57,500 nt of DNA, taken from the NCBI GenBank assembly GCA_963575745.1, contig CAUYUJ010003614.1:40001-97500 (forward strand). The letters are read 5' to 3'. Under the pieces are notes generated by a model. That model saw nothing but the letters and a program-made list of their open reading frames with translations, was not told the DNA's origin and did not search any database. Source of the stretch: Prorocentrum cordatum (Eukaryota > Sar > Dinophyceae > Prorocentrales > Prorocentraceae). A program made the position numbers and the translations under genes. Below, piece after piece: positions 31,101 to 40,570 of the stretch (its first letter is position 1; every line of letters starts with the position of its first letter).

Positions 31101-31312
31101 ATTAGAAGCCTCTCAAATGGGGTCCGAGTACATGTGGTCAGAGGATCGCGCAGGATCGCCGATGCATAGGCGATGCATCGGCGACGTCGGCGATGCATTG
31201 GCGCCATGGGCGTGTAGAAAATCGGGCCATACATCGAGCCGCATCGGCGATGCATCGGCGCATCGATCGCGGCGCGATCCTCCGACCCCATCTACTTGGG
31301 CTCATCTGGGAG
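31101..31312. mobile_element. GATGCATCGGCG fold-back element, copy 1
   Basis: Outer arms AATGGGGTCCGAGTACATG and CGACCCCATCTACTTGGGC are inverted copies, as are AGAGGATCGCGC and GCGCGATCCTCCG. The interior repeats GATGCATCGGCG. Two further copies lie at 40566-40672 (left half only) and 52222-52436. Confidence 0.85.
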
Positions 31313-31589
31313 GCCTAGATTAATGGCCAGCTCCTGGCACATATTTCGAACCAGCTCAAACCGCAGCGACAATGGACCGAACCTCCAAGCGGCCAATGAA
31401 AGCCAGGGGCCTTGCGCGTGGACAAGAAAAGGTATGAGCGCAGCGAGCACAAGACCAAACTGCGCTGCCAGTGCAATGCATGAAGCCCTGTTGCCGTAGA
31501 GTCTTCGAAAGGGAGCACACAAGCAGGGCCGTCTGCCTATCAGAGGGGGAACCAAAAAGGAGGAGTAGGGGGCAGATGTGCACACACAC
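31313..31589. other. No gene recognised
   Basis: Short unique sequence between the fold-back element and the microsatellite. Confidence 0.4.
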
Positions 31590-31940
31590 ACACACATCAA
31601 TACATACATATATATATCCACATTCATTCACACGTACAGATGTATGTATGTATGTCTGTATGTATGTATGTATGTATGCATGCGTGCATGCATGCATGCA
31701 TGCATGCATGTATGTATGTATGTATGTGTGTATGCATGCATGCATGCATGTTTGTATGTATGTATGTCTGTCTGTATGTATGTCTGTCTGTCTGTATGTA
31801 TGTATGTATATATACATATATATATGTGTGTATGTGTATCTGTATGTTATGTGTAGGTATGTCTGTCTGCATGTCGTGTATGTATGTATGTGTGTATATA
31901 CGTATATATATGTATATATATATATATATATATATGTAAG
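31590..31940. repeat. Compound TATG/TGCA/TGTC microsatellite
   Basis: Tetranucleotide TGTA, TGCA and TGTC units run from about 31638 to 31885, framed by (CA)n at 31581-31597 and (TA)n at 31909-31935. The repeat gives MYVC/HTYI-type frames on both strands. Confidence 0.95.
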
Positions 31941-31972
31941 CGTGTCTATGTCTCGGTTCCACGGAAACTTTC

Positions 31973-32160
31973 GTTTAGCATGTTGCCGCGGTGGCTCTGG
32001 CGACATGCTATGCTCTGCAAGCGGATGGCGTGTCGCTCCGCTACAGGGGGCGGGGGGCTGGGAAAGGCTCGGGGCGATGGCGCTTGGAAACGGGGACGCG
32101 GATAGAGTGTCGCGCCGAAGCGCGGTGGGCCAGAACTGGCAGAGCCCGAAATTCCTGACC
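31973..32160. mobile_element. TTAGCGTGTCGC MITE, copy 1
   Basis: It starts TTTAGCATGTTGCCGCGGTG and contains GCGGATGGCGTGTCGCTCCG, then GTGTCGCGCCGAAGCGCGG and GGGCCAGAACTGGC. The same series of landmarks occurs at 40414-40570 and 53318-53512. The terminal inverted repeat GCTTAGCGTGTCGC is clearest in the other two copies. Confidence 0.8.
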
Positions 32161-32499
32161 GTATGTGCGCTCATATACTTTTTATCTAGATTATCTGGCA
32201 ACGGGTCACAAGTCATCCCAAAATGGTACCGCCCCCTCCCCTCAATAGAATTTAGACAGCCCCAGGGGCCCCTTGGGCCTGTCGGGCCTCCCTCTGGGGC
32301 ACCACCCGGGCCTCCTGGCCCTCCTGTTCCGCTTCCCAGACCGCCTCGATGGCTTCGGGGAGTTCCTGGCGATGGTCCAAGTTGACCCGGAGATGACCCA
32401 AGAGGCCTCGAGAGGGTCCCCAAAGGGAGTCCCCAAAGGACTTCAAGATGTATTTTGCGCAGGGCAAGCGAGACACGACAATTATGCGTTTGCTCCCCA
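32161..32499. repeat. GGGCCTC-type minisatellite patch
   Basis: At about 32245-32440 CCCAGGGGCCCCTTGGGCC-type text and CCAAAGGAGTCCCC units resemble the degenerate CCCCAAGAGG minisatellite of 4523-4685. No gene. Confidence 0.5.
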
Positions 32500-32639
32500 C
32501 ATCCTGAGTGGGGCTAATGTTTCCCACATCCAATGTGGGGTTCTTGTTTCTCTTCACACACACACACACCGCAGGATCTCTCCCTACTTCTCCTCCTCCT
32601 CATCCTCCTCTTTCTTCCTCCTTCATACAACAACACACC
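32500..32639. repeat. CCCACATCCAATGTGGGG hairpin and TCC lead-in
   Basis: The hairpin at about 32520-32543 is followed by GTTCTTGTTTCTC, a (CA)n patch and a CCTCCT-rich stretch. The same order occurs at 36625-36719 before the next (ATC)n array. Confidence 0.75.
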
Positions 32640-33345
32640 GAAACCATTATCATCATCCTCATCCTCATCCTCATCCTCATCCTCCTCATCATCATCGTCA
32701 TCATCCTCCTCCTCCTCCTTATCATCATCAGCATCATCATCAACATCACCAGCATGATCAGCACCATCATTATCATCATAATCATAATCATCATAATCAT
32801 CATCAGCAACATCACAATCATCCGCATCACAATACTCGTCATCATAACAATCATCGTCACCATCAGCATCATCATAATAACCATCATCATCGTCATCTTC
32901 ATTATCATCATGATCAGCATCATCGGCGTCGTCAACATCAACATCATCAGCAGTAGCAGCATAATCATCACCACCATCATCAATATATCCGAGTCATATC
33001 ACCATCATCATTAACATCACCATCACCAGCATCACCATCATAAACAGCATCAATATCATCACCACCGCTCCCCACATGGACACCCCGCGCAAGAACATGT
33101 CCACCAACACCCAAACACCTCGTCATCATCATCAGCAGCAGCATCAATATCGTCCTCCTCCTCCTCACCATCATCGTCATCAGCATCATCATCGTCATGC
33201 ACCCCCCTCAAACTCACACACTCAGTCATCACCACCACTCATCAGCATCATCAGCAGCATCATCATCATCACCATCATCATCGTCTGCATCATCATTACC
33301 ACCGTCAGCAACATCATCATCATCACCATACACATTCACACACGA
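32640..33345. repeat. (ATC)n array 1
   Basis: About 700 bp of CATCAT-type triplets with CCT, ACC, AGC and ATA variants, interrupted at 33060-33120. It gives poly-His, poly-Ser, poly-Ile and poly-Met frames, none genuine. Confidence 0.95.
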
Positions 33346-33349
33346 CCGT

Positions 33350-33496
33350 ACTAACCTTCAGGGATGTCTCGAGCGGGGTTCCTCCCTGTGGGACCCGCAC
33401 TTCATGTTGGCAATCCGAGCGGGTCATCGGACTGCAAGGGGGCAAATCGCGAGGTTGTCTCAAGCGAGGGTCTCGTGTGTGAGTGAATCGCTAGGG
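33350..33496. repeat. GTCTCGAGCGGG satellite unit, split by LINE B
   Basis: Contains GGATGTCTCGAGCGGGGTTC, TGTGGGACCCGCACTTCATG and AATCCGAGCGGGTCATCGG, all of which recur at 36236-36560 beyond the LINE. The last 13 bp (33484-33496, TGAATCGCTAGGG) are the left target-site duplicate of the LINE insertion. Confidence 0.85.
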
Positions 33497-34660
33497 CAGG
33501 GGGCCGCGCTCGACGGGTGCAAGGGATACGACCAGGTGAACTTAGCGTCGCTGCCGGGCCTGCTGCGGCTGGCGGGGCTGCCCGACTGGCTTGTGAAGCC
33601 GGCTCTCAGCGCCTACGGTGCCCGCCGGCGGATTCGCGTCGGGCGCGCAATCGGCTCGCCGTGGGCGCCCAGTTCTGGCATACTCCCAGGGAACGCCCTA
33701 GCCGTGTTCTTCCTCAGCGTCATGACGCTCCCATGGCACCGGCGCGCTGGGGCCTTGGAGCCAAGGCTCCGCCAGCGCATCAACGTGGACGATTTCACGC
33801 TGTGGATGCGCGCGCCGGCCGAGGAGGCGGGCGAAGCGGCAGAGGCCGTGCAGGGCGCACTAGCCGTGACGCTAGACTTCGCGACCGCGATGGGCTGGGA
33901 GCTCAACCGGAGGAAAAGCCAGCAGATTGCCAACACCGGCGAGGTGCGACGATGGCTTGCCACGCAGACTCCGGTGGTGGCGGCCGGCACCACCATCCTG
34001 GACCTCGGGGTGGTTGGCGTCGCCGGCGAGGCCAGGCGCAGCGCCGTGGCGAGGGGGCAGCTAGCTGACGCAAGGACCCGCTTTGCCCGCATCGTTCGCC
34101 TGCCCGTCAGCTTCGGCCAAAAGTGCCTCCTGGGCGCGGCGGCGGGCACGGCTGCCGGGTTGTACGGCGCGGCGTGCGACCGTCCGCCAGAAGGTGAGCT
34201 GCGGGGGCTCCGCGCGGCTGCCTTGCACGCGGTGTGCCGTCGCAGCGGATTCCGGGCGGCCGCGGAGGTTGTAGTCGATGTGCTCAGTCCCAGCTGGCTT
34301 CTCGACCCGGCCGCCGTGGCGACCATGGCCCCGCTCTGGCACATCGCGAGGGCGATCCGCCGTGGCCGTTTCCCAGCGCAGCTGTGGCGCAGCGCAGCCG
34401 GCGCCATCGCGGCGGGGCACGGGCGGCAGAACGGGCCGATCGCGGCGGCAGTGCGCAACCTTGCGGAGCTGCGACTTGGCCACGACGTCGAGTGCTGGAC
34501 GGGCGTCCCGGCAACGCCGGCGGGCTGGCGCCCCGCCGAGCAGGTTGCCGCCCCCCGCGGCGACATGGGGCAACTCGCCAGCGGGGTAGACCGCTGGGTT
34601 ACGCGCAGGCTGCTCGAGGACGGCCAACTCGCGCCAGACCTGGCATCGGGGATCTTCTGA
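33497..34660 (+). pseudogene. LINE B reverse transcriptase (truncated)
   Basis: The open frame continues upstream into satellite DNA, so its real beginning is the truncation point at 33497. It starts at motif A, ALDGCKGYDQV, with the catalytic Asp. PSSGILPGNAL fits motif B. Motif C reads RINVDDFTLWM: both Asp are kept, but the aromatic residue usually found two places before them is Asn, one base change from Tyr. About 380 codons remain, including a long C-terminal region, and end in TGA at 34660. It would copy element RNA into DNA if whole. Confidence 0.9.
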
Positions 34661-34870
34661 CCCGGGTCAATCCAGACCCGGGTCAGCAGGAAACCAAAAA
34701 CTGCAACGCAAGAAAAAAACTGCAACGCAGGTCTTCGCAAACCCAGGTCAGCCAATAGGCGCGGCCGCCTCGCGGTCACGAGCGGCTCGTTAACCCGGGT
34801 CAGCCAAAGGGGGTTTTCGCAAGCTCCTGCAGGATCCGGCGCCCTGGCTGACCCCCGTCTGCACTGACCC
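34661..34870. repeat. TGACCCGGGTCA palindrome cluster inside LINE B
   Basis: CTGACCCGGGTCAATCC, CAGACCCGGGTCAGC, AACCCAGGTCAGCC, AACCCGGGTCAGCC and two CTGACCCCCGTCT copies lie within 210 bp, between the RT frame and the zinc motif. The palindromes suggest a small nested insertion that separated the two parts of the polyprotein. Confidence 0.6.
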
Positions 34871-34959
34871 CCGTCTCGAGGCTCCCGATGGCAGGCGCGC
34901 TGCGCACGGTGCTCGCCGGCGGCGTCGTCGTCACGCAAACGGTAATTAGCAGCAAAGTG

Positions 34960-35234
34960 GGGCAAACCGACGCTGTGCCCTCACTGCCAGACGGCCGACG
35001 AGGACCCAGACCACCGTTTCTGGCGGCGCTCGTGCTGGCAGGAGGCGAGGGCGGCTGCCCTGCGCGGCACTGAGTTTCGCCCGGAGGGCCTCCGCGCCGC
35101 CCAGCCGCCCAGAGCCGCTTGCACGGGTGTCCTTCCGGAGGACCCGGTGCGCGCTGGCCGAGGGCGCGCGCGAGCCCATCCTGACCCCGCCTTTGCCCGC
35201 CGTTCAGCTCGACCCGCACCAGCGCCCGCCGCGG
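34960..35234 (+). pseudogene. LINE B CCHC zinc motif region
   Basis: The frame around 34973-35230 reads LCPHCQTADEDPDHRFWRRSC, a C-x2-C-x9-H-x5-C motif (first Cys codon at 34976), followed by a Pro/Arg/Ala-rich linker. It is in a different frame from both the RT and the RNase H. The motif between RT and RNase H helps to define this dinoflagellate-type LINE. Confidence 0.8.
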
Positions 35235-36110
35235 CGGCACGCCTGGACAGACGACGCCTGTGAGCGGCCAACGGACCCGCTCTTGGCCAGAGCAGGTTGA
35301 GGGGTGCGACTCGAGGGCCCTAACGGCGCGCAGGACAGCAGCGGGCCCGTCGACGGGCCCCAGACGGCGCAGAGGGCTGAGCTGACAGCCGCCCTGCATG
35401 CGCTGAGCCTCGCGGCGGGCCCCGTGGAGATGATCACCGACTCCCGATTCGTCAGCAACGGAGTCGCGGCGCTCTGGTCGGGGGCGTCCCCGGCGCAATG
35501 GGTGCACGCCGAGCTCTGGGAGCTGCTGGCCCCCGACTGCCAGAACGGCATCCTCGTCGCGCGGTAGTGGATCAAAGGGCATCTCGACGCGACCAGCGCC
35601 CGGGCCCGCTGCATGGCCGACGACGACCGCTTTGGCAACGCGGCTGCTGATCGGCTCGCGTGCGCTGCCGCACGCGCGCGGCTCCCGCCGCCGGCATTGG
35701 TCACAGGGCGGGACAACCGCTTGCGCGCTCTGGGCATCGCGCAGCGGATGCTGGCCGAGGTGGAGTTAGCCGCCCTGAAGGTGAACCACAGCAGCGCTGG
35801 CGTGGCCCCACGGGCTCGGCGCAGGCCCCCCCCCCCGCGGCCGCAGCCGCGCTGGCGCCGCCAGGCCACGCGCGCGGCGGCGACGGAATGGGCCCGCTGC
35901 GCCGCCCTGTTCGCCGGGCGGGCGTGGCGGCCGCACGCTGCTGCGCAGGGCCCAGGCCGGGTGGCCTGCGTGCGATGCGGGGCGTCTGGCTGCCGCCGCG
36001 GGCGGCAGCCTTGCTGCTGCCGCCCGTCGTCCGGGCTGGCGGGCGCGACGCCGACTGGCGCGCTGCAGGCGCGCTTGGCGCAGCGCCCGAAACCACCAGA
36101 CTAATTCGTA
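35235..36110 (+). pseudogene. LINE B RNase H domain with two stop codons
   Basis: One frame from about 35238 contains WTDDAC (first Asp), QTAQRAELTAALHAL (Glu), MITDSRFVSNG (Asp), IKGHLDAT (His) and GNAAADRLA (last Asp), so all RNase H catalytic positions are present. TGA at 35298-35300 and TAG at 35565-35567 interrupt it. The first stop stands where a Trp (TGG) would fit. A C-terminal extension has another Cys pair (ACVRCGASGC) and ends near 36104. RNase H would remove element RNA after cDNA synthesis. Confidence 0.88.
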
Positions 36111-36222
36111 ACTCGGGCAGCCTGCGTGCAGGCTGCGTGCCCCCCGCTTCCGCCCCGCCCCTTCCCCCTCCCCCCTCTGCCGCCTGTCCCTGCCGTTGAG
36201 CTTCTTCGATGGGTAAAACAAA

Positions 36223-36235
36223 TGAACCGCTAGGG
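36223..36235. repeat. Right target-site duplicate of LINE B
   Basis: TGAACCGCTAGGG, matching TGAATCGCTAGGG at 33484-33496 with one difference. Confidence 0.85.
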
Positions 36236-36624
36236 TGTCTCAGGCGGGAGCCCCCTCCCGAAATGGCCCACATGTCATGTTGGTAATCCGAGCGGGTCGT
36301 CGGTAAACTCTGCAAGGCATTGCACTTGATGGCCCCAAAATGGCAAATCGTGAGGATGTCTCACACGGTGGCTCCGTCTGTGAGTGACCTGCAAGGCTGT
36401 CTCTGGCGGCAGCCCCCTCCCTGTGGGGCCCGCACTTCATGTGTTTGTAATCCGAGCGGGCCATCGGCAAACTCTACCAGGCATAACACTTGAGCACCCC
36501 AAGGGGGCAAATCGTAAGGTTATACCAAGCGGGAGACCCGTGTGTGAGTGAATTGAAGATTCCGCCTCCTCTCTTCCCTTTCCTCCTTCTCCTCATCAGC
36601 AGCTATATCATCATCAGAACTGTC
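36236..36624. repeat. GTCTCAGGCGGGAGCC satellite units
   Basis: About two and a half diverged units with GTCTCAGGCGGGAGCCCCCT, GTAATCCGAGCGGGTCGTCG and AACTCTGCAAGGCAT landmarks. They continue the unit at 33350-33496 that the LINE interrupted. Confidence 0.85.
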
Positions 36625-36719
36625 ATTCCCCACATCCAATGTGGGGTATTTGTTCGCTCTGGCAGGCACCTCACCCATCGCCCCTGTCCTCCTCACTCCT
36701 CCTACATCACCCACCCACG
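36625..36719. repeat. CCCACATCCAATGTGGGG hairpin and lead-in, second copy
   Basis: Same hairpin and same position relative to an (ATC)n array as at 32500-32639, so the two arrays are parts of duplicated modules. Confidence 0.75.
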
Positions 36720-36741
36720 AATCACCATCACCACCACCACC

Positions 36742-36811
<70 letters not shown>

Positions 36812-37039
36812 GCATCATCATCATCATCATCATCATCACCATCACCATCACCATCACCACCACCATCATCATCATCATCATCATCATAACTCATCTTCCT
36901 TATCATCCACATCATCATCACCATAACTATAAACATCATCACACCATCACCATCACCATCATCTCCGCCACCACCACCGCCACCACCATCGTCATCGTCA
37001 TCATCAACAACACCATCATCATCGCCGTCGTCGTCGCCG

Positions 37040-37090
<51 letters not shown>

Positions 37091-37180
37091 ACATTACCAT
37101 CACCATCACCATCATCATCAGCAGCATCGTCAGCATCATCATCATCATCATCATCATCGTCATCATCACCACGCTCACAC
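36720..37180. repeat. (ATC)n array 2
   Basis: About 460 bp of CATCAT triplets with ACC, GTC and AGC variants, followed by CACACTCACACACTCAC-type text as after array 1. Confidence 0.97.
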
Positions 37181-37229
37181 TCACACACTCACTTAATCTC
37201 TCTCACACACACGCAAACGCTTATACGGA

Positions 37230-37904
37230 TGAATCTCGAGCGGGGGCCATGTCTGTAAATGAATCGCGAGGAACTCTCGAGCGGCAACCTCTCCCTATGG
37301 GGTCCCCACCTCTAAGCTCGAATCCGCGCAGGGTTCGGGAAACCTGTAACACTCGCCGCTTTTGGGCCCCTCGAGCTCGAACATGGAGGAAGTCTCTAGC
37401 CGGAGCCTGTCTGTGAGAGAATCGCGAGGAAGTCTCGAACGGGAGGCACTCCCTATGGGGTCTCCACCTCAATGTTTGAATCCGCGCCGGTTTCGGGAAA
37501 CTTGTAACTGACGTCAGGTTTGGGCTCCTCAAGCTCGAACATGGAGGAAATCTCGAGCGGGACCTCGCCTGTGATAGAATCCGCGAGCAAGCCTCGAGCG
37601 GTAGCCCCTCCCTATGGGGTCCCCCACCTCCATGATCGAACCCGGGGGGGGTTCGGAAAATTGTTAACTGTCGTCGCTTTTGGGCTCCTCGGGCTTGAGT
37701 GCGGAGGACGTCTCGAGCAAGAGCGTCGTCTGTGTGAATCGCGAGGAGGTCTCGAGCGGAAGCCCCTCCCTATGGGGCTGCCACCTCGTGTTCGAATCCA
37801 ATCGGTCGCGAGGAAGTCTCGAGCGGGAGCCCCACCCTATGGGGCCCGCACTTCAAGTTCGAATCCGGGCGGGTCATCGAAATATTGTAAATTTCGTCGC
37901 TGAT
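37230..37904. repeat. Tandem satellite, unit about 157 bp
   Basis: GAATCGCGAGGAAGTCTCGA starts units at about 37260, 37420, 37576 and 37733, with a shortened one at 37806. Each carries CTCCCTATGGGG and a TTCGAATCC-like stretch that resembles a tRNA B box. The A-box half is not convincing, so origin from a tRNA is only a possibility. Confidence 0.9.
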
Positions 37905-38690
37905 TGGCTCGCAGCCACTGGGACCTGCGGTGGAACTCCCGATGTGGCCACGAAGCGTGTGAGAGGTGTGCCGAAATGGGCGCGGTGCCGCCATGCGACC
38001 GCAGCCACTGGGGCCTTCCGTGGAGTTCCTTGTGGGGCGACGAAAAGTGTCAGGGGTGTGCCGAAATGGGCGCGGTGCCGCCATGCAAACACAGCCGCTG
38101 GGGCCCTCGGTGGAGCTCTCTATGGGGCCACGAAGCGTGTGAGGGGTGTGCCGACGTTGACGCGGTGCCAACATGCAAACGCAGGCACTGGGACCTGAGG
38201 TGGAGCTCCCTGTGAGGCCACGAAGAGTGCGTGTGGAAACGGGCGCGGTGGAGCCATGCGAACGCAACCACTGGGGTGCTCAATTGAGCTCCTCATGGGG
38301 CCACGAAACATGTGAGAGGTGTGCCGAGATGGGTGCGGTGCCGCCATACGAACGCAGCCATTGGGGCCTCCCGTGGAGCTCCTTGTAGGGACGAAGCGTG
38401 TGAGATGTGTGCCGAAATGGGGGCGGTGACGCCGTGCGAACGCAGCCACTGGAGCCCTCGGTGGAACTCCATATTGGGGGCATGAAACGTGTGAGGGGTG
38501 TGTGCCGAAATGGGCGCGGTGCCGCTATGTGATTGCAACCACTGGGGCATTCCTTGGAGCTCCATGTAGGGACGAAACGTGTGAGGAGTGTGCCTGAATG
38601 AGTGCGGTGCCGCGATGCGAACGCAGCGTGCCTTCGGTCGAGTTTTGAATGGGGCCACGAGACGTGCGAGGGGTGTGCCGACATGGAAAT
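37905..38690. repeat. Tandem satellite, unit about 90 bp, nine copies
   Basis: Units start at GAAGCGTGTGAG-like text near 37951, 38041, 38131, 38221, 38304, 38393, 38484, 38575 and 38660. Each contains TGTGCCGAAATGGGCGCGG, TGCCGCCATGCGAACGCAGC and CACTGGGGCCT. The 90-bp length keeps frames open and yields a 30-residue Cys/His/Trp repeat on the plus strand, but indels and stops after a few units argue against a protein. Confidence 0.92.
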
Positions 38691-38870
38691 GCGGTGGGCA
38701 GAGGCAGGGATGGGAGGACAGAGCAGGGGGAGGAGGGAGGAAGAGACGAGAGGAGGACGACGGAGACGCGGGGCGATGCGTATTCAACACGAGGACCCAA
38801 CACCACTTTCCGGTTGGAGACATCCATAAGGATGTCTCCACACATAGTGTAGATGCACCTGCATATATAT

Positions 38871-38920
<50 letters not shown>

Positions 38921-39010
38921 CAAAAATAAATAAATGAATAGGAGGAAGCGAGAGAGAGAGAGAGAGTGAGAGAAACTGACAAGGAGATAGAGAGAGAGCG
39001 AGAGAGAAAC
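38691..39010. repeat. GGAGG-rich tail of the satellite and (GA)n
   Basis: TGGGCAGAGGCAGGGATGGG (from 38694) also follows the small satellite block at 3340-3535. An imperfect (GA)n tract with AAATAAATAAATG inside fills 38869-39006. Confidence 0.85.
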
Positions 39011-39526
39011 AAGCAAAAGAGTCAGATCGCGCGCGGCAAAGACAGCTGGGGGGGTCCTGGGCAACCTCCTGGATGTAGAAAATCTGGAGGTCTAAAAGGG
39101 ATCATGTGTAGTACTCCAGTAAAGGGCCGGGAGTTCGCCAACTCGAGCCAGGCGCAGGTAGAGGGCGAGGAGGCGGGGTAGAAAGAACGAGGGAATTGAC
39201 AAGTTAAGCAATATCAGCCCCTGCTATGAACAAGCGCTTCGCAAGTTCTTTACCCCGCTGGGGCAACCCATCTGTTTCGACACCCCTCTAGATAGATCGT
39301 CCATACGATGTGCTCACCCGAACGAGTTGCGGAACACAGTTCCCCCGAGTTGTGACTGGTCGGCCCTCCGATGGTCACCAAGATCGGATGCGCGCACGTT
39401 GTCGCTGTCGGGCGGCATCGTCGGTTCCCAAAGACTTTCCTGCCTCGGGATGCGTTGTTCAACAAGTGCGTCTCGCCGAGGAGAAAGCCCCAGGGGTGCC
39501 CGAATCGTCCAAAACGGCCACCACGA
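39011..39526. other. No gene recognised
   Basis: A plus-strand frame (39310-39594) has mixed composition but no known motif, and its end lies inside the next fold-back element. Confidence 0.4.
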
Positions 39527-39710
39527 GTATCGTTTATCCGATCCCCATCCCCAGCGGCGTGGCCTGGGCCCCACTGGCCGATTTACCTCCCTAGATGGGG
39601 ATATAGGCCGTCCCCTTCGGGTTTCGAAGGGTGTATCCCCAACTGGGGTGGTAATTTGGTGGGGGTCTCGAAGGGGATGATGATGGGGATGGGGGTCGGA
39701 TAACCGATAC
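39527..39710. mobile_element. Fold-back element with 26-bp arms
   Basis: Arms 39527-39552 (GTATCGTTTATCCGATCCCC...) and 39685-39710 (...TCGGATAACCGATAC) pair with two mismatches. The interior has further self-pairing (TCCCCTTCGGG, TTTCGAAGGG). No coding frame. Confidence 0.85.
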
Positions 39711-39976
39711 TGACACCATGACCCGAATCCGATGGGTTCCTCCAGGCGCAGGAGCCCGCCCCGACCAAGTCGGAGCAAAGGGGCCCCCGGCGAAGACCCC
39801 GAACGGCCTCACTGGACTCAACGAGGCTCCACGAGGAGGACCTCGACGAGGCTCACGGAGCATCAAAGACCTTCCCGTCCCGTCGTCCTCGTCCTCGTCG
39901 TCCTTCTCCAACTCCTTCCTCCCACCGTCATCGTCGTCCAGTTCGTCCCTTCCTCCTTCTCCTCGTTCTTCGGGGG
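39711..39976. other. CTCGTCC-rich spacer, no gene
   Basis: TCGTCC repeats at 39885-39960 give low-complexity Ser and acidic frames. No domain. Confidence 0.5.
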
Positions 39977-40157
39977 TGCGCAAACATGGATTAGCGATCC
40001 ATGGATTTGGCGCGCGGTCGCCAAATCCATGGATCGGGGGAGGTGCCCTCCCCAAAATGCGGCAACGGCCGCCTCGCTCGGCGGCGGAAATCAGCGATTT
40101 CCGATGGAAACGGAACCCGTCGCTAATCCACGCCCCCTTAGTCCATGTTTGCGATCG
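39977..40157. mobile_element. Fold-back element with CAAACATGGATTAGCGA arms
   Basis: The left arm GCGCAAACATGGATTAGCGA pairs with the right segments TCGCTAATCCACG and TAGTCCATGTTTGCG. The left side also holds an inner hairpin, ATCCATGGATTTGGC with CCAAATCCATGGATC. No coding frame. Confidence 0.75.
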
Positions 40158-40413
40158 CCTGAGTTCTGTGGCGGAATGGCGCGAACCACGTGGCCTCCGA
40201 GACGGCTCAAACTAGCTCCAAGATGGCCGAATACGGTCGGGAATATTTGCTTTAAAAGGGCCCTGGGACACACAATGGACACAAATCACAGGATTACCCA
40301 TATTTTCCTATATTTTCTGGGCTTTCGTCTTTCCCCCCCACTTCCTATATTTTCGCATATTTTCCTGGGAATCGACGATTAATTGTGTCTGTGTGTTTCT
40401 TTCCCTCCTGATG
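40158..40413. other. AT-richer spacer, no gene
   Basis: Contains CCTATATTTTC repeated at about 40309, 40345 and 40359. No coding frame of note. Confidence 0.4.
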
Positions 40414-40570
40414 CTTAGCGTGTCGCGGCGGCGACCCGGGCGACACGCCATGCCCTGCGACCAAATAATTAGCGCGTCGCTCCGCTCCGCGGGGCGGAGG
40501 GCAAATCAAAACCCCAGACGTGAGCGCGGGACTGGACCGTGGACAGCGTGTCGCGCCGAAGCGTGGTTAG
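40414..40570. mobile_element. TTAGCGTGTCGC MITE, copy 2
   Basis: Starts GCTTAGCGTGTCGCGGCGGC and contains GGCGACACGCCATGCCCTGC, GCGCGTCGCTCCGC and GTGTCGCGCCGAAGCGTGG. Its right end joins the following GATGCATCGGCG element directly. Confidence 0.8.

Larger units (their letters stand above)
33497..36222 (+). mobile_element. 5'-truncated LINE with RT, CCHC and RNase H, bounded by target-site duplication
   Basis: The 2,726-bp insert lies between TGAATCGCTAGGG (33484-33496) and TGAACCGCTAGGG (36223-36235), a 13-bp duplication with one mismatch. It ends in GGGTAAAACAAA, a short A-rich tail. The body encodes RT from motif A onward, a CCHC zinc motif and a type I RNase H in that order; the endonuclease and the RT fingers are missing. 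5' truncation with a 3' A-rich end and a target-site duplication is the usual result of target-primed reverse transcription. Frameshifts and stop codons make it dead. Confidence 0.93.

Noticed and set aside
37730-37870. tRNA gene or tRNA-derived SINE
   Set aside because: A TTCGAATCC B-box-like stretch is present, but no convincing A box and no cloverleaf could be drawn. Mentioned only as a possibility in the satellite entry.
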